From an uncultured Prevotella sp. (GTDB lineage: Bacteria > Bacteroidota > Bacteroidia > Bacteroidales > Bacteroidaceae): a DNA stretch of 37,806 bases. The DNA lies in assembly GCA_934256705.1 (NCBI GenBank), contig CAKQPF010000033.1, positions 1 to 37,806 of the forward strand, read 5' to 3'. Position 1 is the first letter of the stretch, and the number at the start of each line of letters is the position of its first letter. The position numbers and the translations under genes are program-made. Below, one piece after another: positions 35,001 to 37,806 of the stretch. Below the pieces are notes generated by a model that worked only from the letters and a program-made list of their open reading frames with translations, did no database searches and was not told where the DNA came from.

Positions 35001-36678
35001 AAGCGAGATAATAGACATTCTTCATCATCAGCGGCCAGTTGGCTTGCTGAGGATTGTTTGATGTATTCTTCAAAGCCTTGACAAAGAGGGCTTTGCTGAC
35101 ATCAGTAATATCGGAAGAAAATTCTCCCACCTGATAAGTCACTCCGCCATAGGTGTATTCGAATGCCACAGCAAGCACCTGGTCGGTCTGCAAAGTGGAT
35201 TTGAGAGAGACATATCCGAGGGCGGAATTGAGCGTATATTCCGAGCTGTTGAGCTTGCGTGCCTTCTCCAGTTTCTCGTAATCATTACGTCCCGACTCAT
35301 TGTCGTGGAGCATTTCGAGCACGGATGAGACCTGATCGATGTCGCGGGCAGCGGAATATGTGGAGACCATATCAGCGTATTGGCTGTTGGCATCATTGCT
35401 CGGCACGGCGGAAGCTCCCTTTCCGCCCCACATCTGGTTAGCCGGCTGGCCTTCACCGAGGTCTGCAAGCGCCACGATGTTACGGGTGTCGTTGGTCTGT
35501 CCGGTCTTGTTCGTCACCCAGATCTCTACACGGTTGATCTGAATGCCGGTGGTGAGATTAGGCAGATGCTGCATTGCATCATCATAGATGTTGCGGAAAT
35601 ACTTGGAGAGGAAGAAGTGACGGTTTTCCTCATAGTCAGCAGCATCAATCTCAAACGGGGTCAACTGCACTCCACCTTTGCTGCTCACGCTCTTGGAGTT
35701 TGACTTCTTCTGCGAGAGAACGGTCTGGAGCTTGAGTTTGCCAAACTGCATATCGGTGCGCAGTCCGAAGAGTGAAGACGAGCCTGAGATGAGGGATGAA
35801 TTGCTTGGGAAACTGACATTACCAGCCTCCACGAGCTTTATTATCTCATCTTCCTTGCCTTCATACTTCAGTTTCATGTCCTGCTTGTTGAAGTCGAAGG
35901 TGGCATCAGTGTTGTAATTGAGGTTCATGTTGACCTTGTCGCCCACCTTACCGTTGACATTGACATTGATTTTCTCGTCGAAATTGATGGATGTCGTCTT
36001 GCGGTTGCGGATAGGGAGCGACGGGTTGTCTATGTTTTTCAGCGTAGCTCCAAACTTCAGTTCTGCCGAGCCCTGCGTCTTGATGCGCACACCGCCCGGT
36101 CCGAAGATCTTCTCAGCAGGTCCCAGGTCGAAGTGCATATCGGAGAAATCGAATTTCTCCTTGCCCTTTGTCTCGAACACCTCAGCGTTCTTGGAGCGGA
36201 AGAAATTGTTACGGTTGACCTTTTCCGACCATTTCAGATATTCTGGAATGGACATGATGACCGGTGCAGCGAGCCATGTATTGCCCATCTTTGAACCGAT
36301 CATGTATGAATCGAGCGTGTCGTTATACTCCGCTTTCTGCTCAACATTCTCCGGTGCATCGAGGTCTGCCGTTCCGCTCTTGAAGTCATCGTAAGTGATT
36401 GGCGTAGTGCGCTGTATCTTCCAGCGTGGATGCAGGAGGCTGTCAGGTATCTCTTCGTCGGCTTGGCTGACTGGTTGTTTTGTTGTCTTGTTGTTTTGTT
36501 GTCTTGTTGTTTGGTTGTTTGATTTTTCTTTGTCTTGTTGTTTGGTTGTTTGATTTTTCCTTGTCTTGTCATCCTGAAGGGCGACAGAACCCCATATCAT
36601 CGTAGGGAGAAGCAGTCCTACCAATGCCAATATGCACACACTCTTTGAGCTCTCCTTCACAGGAAAGAGGGCTCTCAT
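29023..36678 (-). CDS. sprA: Cell-surface protein SprA/Sov, type IX secretion translocon
   Basis: Forms the very large outer-membrane barrel through which type IX cargo leaves the cell; also needed for gliding in some relatives. From the ATG at 36678 it has 2551 residues, close to the 2400-2500 of known SprA/Sov. That start has an AAGAAG stretch just before it; an ATG ten codons earlier (36708) is also possible. After the signal region comes a Gln/Asn/Lys/Thr-rich tract (about 35-70) made by DNA repeats. Typical SprA features follow: PIRNRKTTSINFDEKINVNVNG, repeated VEIWVTNKTG-type and WMLDPFIYTR-type strands, WVNEMRLLD, and RFDFSLRNQ near the C terminus. Two Lys-rich loops lie at about 1930-1975 and 2420-2440. 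It is 151-181 bases after ruvA; this pairing is known in Bacteroidales. Confidence 0.95.
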   Translation of the reverse strand: MRALFPVKESSKSVCILALVGLLLPTMIWGSVALQDDKTRKNQTTKQQDKEKSNNQTTRQQNNKTTKQPVSQADEEIPDSLLHPRWKIQRTTPITYDDFKSGTADLDAPENVEQKAEYNDTLDSYMIGSKMGNTWLAAPVIMSIPEYLKWSEKVNRNNFFRSKNAEVFETKGKEKFDFSDMHFDLGPAEKIFGPGGVRIKTQGSAELKFGATLKNIDNPSLPIRNRKTTSINFDEKINVNVNGKVGDKVNMNLNYNTDATFDFNKQDMKLKYEGKEDEIIKLVEAGNVSFPSNSSLISGSSSLFGLRTDMQFGKLKLQTVLSQKKSNSKSVSSKGGVQLTPFEIDAADYEENRHFFLSKYFRNIYDDAMQHLPNLTTGIQINRVEIWVTNKTGQTNDTRNIVALADLGEGQPANQMWGGKGASAVPSNDANSQYADMVSTYSAARDIDQVSSVLEMLHDNESGRNDYEKLEKARKLNSSEYTLNSALGYVSLKSTLQTDQVLAVAFEYTYGGVTYQVGEFSSDITDVSKALFVKALKNTSNNPQQANWPLMMKNVYYLASSVEKEKFRLDIKFQSDTAGVYLSYIPEPQVKDNNIIKAIGADRLDNNNKVHSNGAFDFVEGYTVSNGQVFLPKVEPFGRGLYDFLVSKGVDPEKASKYAYTELYDSTKTVAKQIAEKDKFLLQGQFKGASANEISLGAMNVPQGSVVVTAGGVTLTEGTDYSVDYYSGIVTILNQSIIDAGTAVNVSLESDMDWGQQRKTMLGLNWEYDFSKDFQMSGTIRHLSEQSLTTKVAMGAEPVSNTIWGLNLNWKKESQWLTNVLDKIPFLNVSQPSYIQFNAEFAHLIAGQAGGTQDNASYLDDFENTKSAMSVGTPSSWIISSVPSMFPAEAKDKTTLAGGYHRARLAWYNIDPLFTRRSSTLTPSHIKGDLEQLSNHYVREVYAREVYPNRDLSAYGEGAVNTLNILNLAYYPAERGPYNFSPNLTSKGLLERPQDSWGGMMRKLDSPDFEAANIEYIEFWMLDPFIYTRREGKASEYGGDLYFNLGEVSEDILHDGKKFYESGMSVDGKDQYSFTQWGKVPQQSMVTYAFATSSGSRAKQDVGLNGLTDAEEQAFESYQPFIEAARANVDPLIFDSIYADPANDNYVYFRGDKWDRMQASILDRYKYINNPQGNSPDSETRSEKYDTSYKTTPDVEDINQDYTLNETEKYYQYKVSVRDEDLEVGKNFIVDKRVASVGLRNGKTEEATWYLFRIPLKTPDGQGRQRFGNISDFTSIRFMRMFMTNFENPIVLRFASLDLVRGEWRVYEQNLNPSAANTGTVNVSAVNIEENNDKVPVNYVLPPGISRVVDPSQPQLREQNEQSMDIVVNNISTGEAKAVYKNMTLDVRQYKRLQMFVHANALEHNVTNLKDDQLALFVRLGSDYKSNYYEYEIPLKLTPAPEGTKYSTYSLADCKKVWPEENMLNIRLALFTALKKARNMAKAEGRASYNVEFTAYDDDNPKNKITILGNPTLGEVKTMIIGVRNLSNSQKSGEVWVNEMRLLDPENTGGWAAQGNLNVQLSDLGSINATGKYVSEGFGGLEESVASRSTDNYATYSFTTNLELGKFFPDKAKVQVPLYYSITRERTSPKYNPLDTDMRLDDALDAAADKHERDSIESIAVMKNVTKNFSLSGVKVGIATKRHPMPYDPANFTFSYSHSHTHTDGETTVYENEDNWRGSMAYSWTPVYKPIEPFKKIKSKSKYYDILKKFGLNWLPQNIGFNTEMTRNYYELQERDLEDLGNSNSIPATFSSQFLWNREFQMRWDLTRNFRFSFQSATHAEIEEPYTQINKELYPDRYEAWKDSVWTSIRNLGTPLDYQQSVTASYQLPLNLIPIFNWVTADAKYQSSYNWQRGTDLEDGTSLGNTIGMNRLVNLNGSFDMEKLYSHVPFLKKANDRFKKAIKRNPPKTAKSQDKKKDDKDDKAKKALPKNSKAFEREISIKADTSIVLSHGKKTRRLIVSARNADGKLIDIKYKVVDDNKIKVFNRTDSTVKIKVSVLAKEPLDNKSWYRTAQSVSRFLMMVRNVGVSYRDQYSMSLPGFMPSVGDAFGQKKIADAFAPGLDFAFGFVGDSYVDKALENQWLLNDESVATPVTTNRTRDLKLTATLEPIRNLKIDLNAVRTETKGKSIQYMYQGNPTSLSGTFTMTTISVKSAFEGMGNANNGYKSATFEKFCKSLDGYKAIVESQYADAKYPRGTEFEGKKFASTLIGPDGKAYEAGVDKYSADVMVPAFLKAYTGMGTNSIFPALSKLLPNWTIRYNGLNQLTWFQDKFKSVSINHSYKSIYAVGSYSSFTSFMEYMGDYGFIVDNTQGIAIPRPSSMFNVSQVSINESFSPLLGVDVTLKNNMTVKMEYRKTRVLNLSMTSVQLNETTSNDWVIGLGYKINDFNFFTGTKSRTVKGKGNGGSADGNDGKSKSKTSKKNSFNHDMNLRFDFSLRNQAAITRDIATVSSNASSGNKALKLSLMADYTLSRLLTMSFYYNCQTNTPLLSSSSYPTTTQDFGLSMKFSLTR
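36473..36569 (-). repeat. AACAAAAC-type low-complexity repeat inside the sprA reading frame
   Basis: The stretch is built of CAACAAGACAACAAAAC-like units on the minus strand, with a 31-bp unit repeated at 36503 and 36534. It encodes residues about 35-70 of SprA, just after the signal peptide (QQNNKTTKQ, NQTTRQQ). The same composition is found in non-coding DNA at 36718-36756, 36810-36855, 37585-37624 and 20110-20196. Confidence 0.85.
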
Positions 36679-36717
36679 TATCTTCTTTAGGAAATGTGGG
36701 TGGGACATAGGGGTGGA

Positions 36718-36756
36718 GTTGTTTCGTTGTCTTGTTGTTTTGTTGTCTTGTTGTGT
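36718..36756. repeat. AACAAAAC-type tract before sprA
   Basis: GTTGTTTCGTTGTCTTGTTG-like units on the plus strand, of the same kind as the tract in sprA, within the short ruvA-sprA gap. Confidence 0.75.
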
Positions 36757-36809
36757 GGCAATTTGGCAATTCAGTTGCTTGACAAGTATATCAAATACTT
36801 AAATTAGCG

Positions 36810-36855
36810 AAACAAACAACTAAACGACTAAGCAACCAAACAACAAAATAACAAA
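36810..36855. repeat. AACAAAAC-type tract after ruvA
   Basis: AAACAAACAACTAAACGACT and further CAACCAAACAACAAAATAAC units in the opposite polarity to 36718-36756, ending just before the ruvA stop codon. The two tracts may pair with each other across the gap. Confidence 0.75.
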
Positions 36856-36859
36856 TTAT

Positions 36860-37486
36860 TTACTTTATCATTTTCAGTGCCATCTTGATGACCATCTCGA
36901 CAGGCGTGTCAGGCTGCGAGCGGAGGATTTCGGTGACCACCTTCGCACTTGGCGCTGGAGAGAAGCCGAGCATGGTGAGAGCTCCGACGGCTTCGTCGCG
37001 CACTTCGCTCTGCTGGGCGGTAAGCGTTGAGACGCCGGCATTGGCACTCGACTCAAGGTCGGCGATGATTCCGCTTGCCGCCATCTTGTCTCTCAGGTCC
37101 ACGATGATGCGCTGCGCCGTGCGGAGTCCGATACCTTTCACCGACTTGAGCATCTTCTCGTTGCCCGAGGAGATGACATTGACGAGCTCCGTCGGCGTGG
37201 TGGCGGAGAGAATCATGCGTGCCGTATTGCTTCCCACGCCGCTCACGGTGATGAGCATACGGTAAAGCTCGCGCTCCTGCTTGTTGTAAAAGCCATAGAG
37301 GGTATATGAATCATCGCGTCCGCCGGTCATTATCGCCTCGTGGACGTACAGCTTCACCTCCTTCTTGGTCTGGATGGCGGTGTATGTATTGAGTGAAATA
37401 TTCAGGGCATAACCCACTCCAGCAGCTTCCACTACGGCTACTGTCGGCGTCACCTCTGTCAATTCTCCTTTGATGTATTCTATCAT
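36860..37486 (-). CDS. ruvA: Holliday junction branch-migration protein RuvA
   Basis: Binds four-way DNA junctions as a tetramer and loads the RuvB motor during recombination repair. From the ATG at 37486 (MIEYIKGELTEV) it has 208 residues, the normal length; the frame open to 37666 runs through a repeat and is not used. Domain I (1-62) is the OB fold. Domain II holds two helix-hairpin-helix motifs, TVSGVGSNTARMIL and SVKGIGLRTAQRII. Domain III, the RuvB-binding end, is RDEAVGALTMLGFSPAPSAKVV. No ruvB or ruvC is in the window. It is probably co-transcribed with sprA. Confidence 0.95.
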   Translation of the reverse strand: MIEYIKGELTEVTPTVAVVEAAGVGYALNISLNTYTAIQTKKEVKLYVHEAIMTGGRDDSYTLYGFYNKQERELYRMLITVSGVGSNTARMILSATTPTELVNVISSGNEKMLKSVKGIGLRTAQRIIVDLRDKMAASGIIADLESSANAGVSTLTAQQSEVRDEAVGALTMLGFSPAPSAKVVTEILRSQPDTPVEMVIKMALKMIK

Positions 37487-37584
37487 GACTGTTATGTTAT
37501 AATGATTACTCGCGCACGTTACACGCACACATATACTATATAATAACGAGCGTGCGCGTGAATTATTATATGAAAGGGGAAAAA

Positions 37585-37624
37585 TGTTGTCTGGTTGTCT
37601 GGTTGTTTTGTTGTTTTGTTGTTT
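37585..37624. repeat. AACAAAAC-type tract before ruvA
   Basis: TTGTCTGGTTGTCTGGTTG then TTTTGTTGTTTTGTTG on the plus strand, same family as the tracts around sprA and cysK. It lies in the 250-base space upstream of ruvA (37487-37733), which otherwise holds only the hairpin repeat. Confidence 0.75.
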
Positions 37625-37652
37625 GCATGGCGCAGAAAAAGCCCACAAACAC

Positions 37653-37687
37653 AGCCACTGTGCCAACGGCTTTTACCGTTGGTTACC
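37653..37687 (-). repeat. Dispersed hairpin repeat, copy 2
   Basis: Reverse-complement copy of 23855-23889 with one mismatch in 35. It keeps the CCAACGG/CCGTTGG stem and the CACTGTG flank. It lies between ruvA and the intron end. Confidence 0.85.
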
Positions 37688-37733
37688 AGCAAACGGCAGA
37701 AAAGGCAGGGTGCTCATCCCAAGGAAAAAGGCA

Positions 37734-37806
37734 ATCGAGTAGGAGGAAAACGAAGTAGTTTTTCTCCTACTTTCGTTTTCCGACCTCTCACACCACCGTA
37801 CGTGCG
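37734..37806 (-). mobile_element. Group II intron, 3' end (domain V half and domain VI)
   Basis: On the minus strand from the right edge, CGCACGTACGGTG is the 3' half of domain V. TGTGAGAGGTCGG then leads to domain VI: GGAAAACGAAAGTAG pairs with CTACTTCGTTTTCC over 14 bp with one bulged A on the 5' arm. The end CCTACTCGAT is the usual 3' end of bacterial introns of this kind, with the A of CTACTCG as likely branch point. The intron body lies outside the window. The 3' exon begins at about 37733, some 250 bases before ruvA. Confidence 0.8.

Noticed and set aside
36503..36564. Frameshift in sprA at the 31-bp repeat
   Set aside because: The frame stays open through both copies and the downstream protein is intact, so no frameshift is needed.
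37487..37666. 60-residue N-terminal extension of RuvA
   Set aside because: It reads through the hairpin and AACAAAAC repeats; RuvA proteins start at the M of MIEYIKG.

Overview
The window reads as a chromosomal contig from a member of the Bacteroidota, most likely a Prevotellaceae-type species (Prevotella/Segatella or a close relative). The grounds are three fimbrillin-type lipoproteins, BspA-like leucine-rich repeat and Calx-beta surface proteins, a SprA/Sov outer-membrane secretion protein, meso-diaminopimelate dehydrogenase, and promoters of the Bacteroidota type (TTTG, about 20 bp, TAnnTTTG). Apart from one regulator, every recognised gene lies on the minus strand. No tRNA, rRNA or CRISPR array was seen.

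Layout. Positions 1-70 look like the 5' end of a group II intron (minus strand) running off the left edge. 249-6548 is a five-gene fimbrial operon, read leftwards: an OmpA/DUF3575-type outer-membrane protein, a DUF5119-type lipoprotein, then three fimbrillins. It is divergent from a seven-helix membrane protein with an AraC-type DNA-binding domain (6840-8000). Between them lie five copies of a 12-bp motif at about 20-bp steps, the likely binding sites. A large REP/MITE-like palindrome (8001-8246) follows. 8354-18183 holds two large secreted proteins, one of 2287 residues (Calx-beta, CARDB and other Ig-like domains) and one of 949 residues (leucine-rich repeats), probably one transcription unit from a near-ideal promoter at 18395-18426.

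From 18677 to 28883 come housekeeping genes: cysK (cysteine synthesis), ddh (lysine/diaminopimelate), an NfeD-like plus flotillin membrane pair, a UPF0237 (ACT) plus UPF0210 pair, a PBP4-type D-Ala-D-Ala carboxypeptidase, and nadB (NAD synthesis). 29023-37486 is the sprA-ruvA pair. The right edge (37734-37806) is the 3' end (half of domain V, then domain VI) of a group II intron, again on the minus strand.

The spaces between these genes are unusually rich in repeats: polypurine AACAAAAC-type tracts (one of which lies inside the sprA reading frame), a dispersed hairpin present three times with stem changes that keep pairing, 21-bp tandem repeats that contain the flotillin stop codon, and inverted ATCTATGC repeats upstream of cysK. 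Function may be linked as follows: SprA is the outer-membrane pore of the type IX secretion system, and the two large surface proteins share a short C-terminal tail that may mark them as cargo; fimbriae use the separate lipoprotein route.
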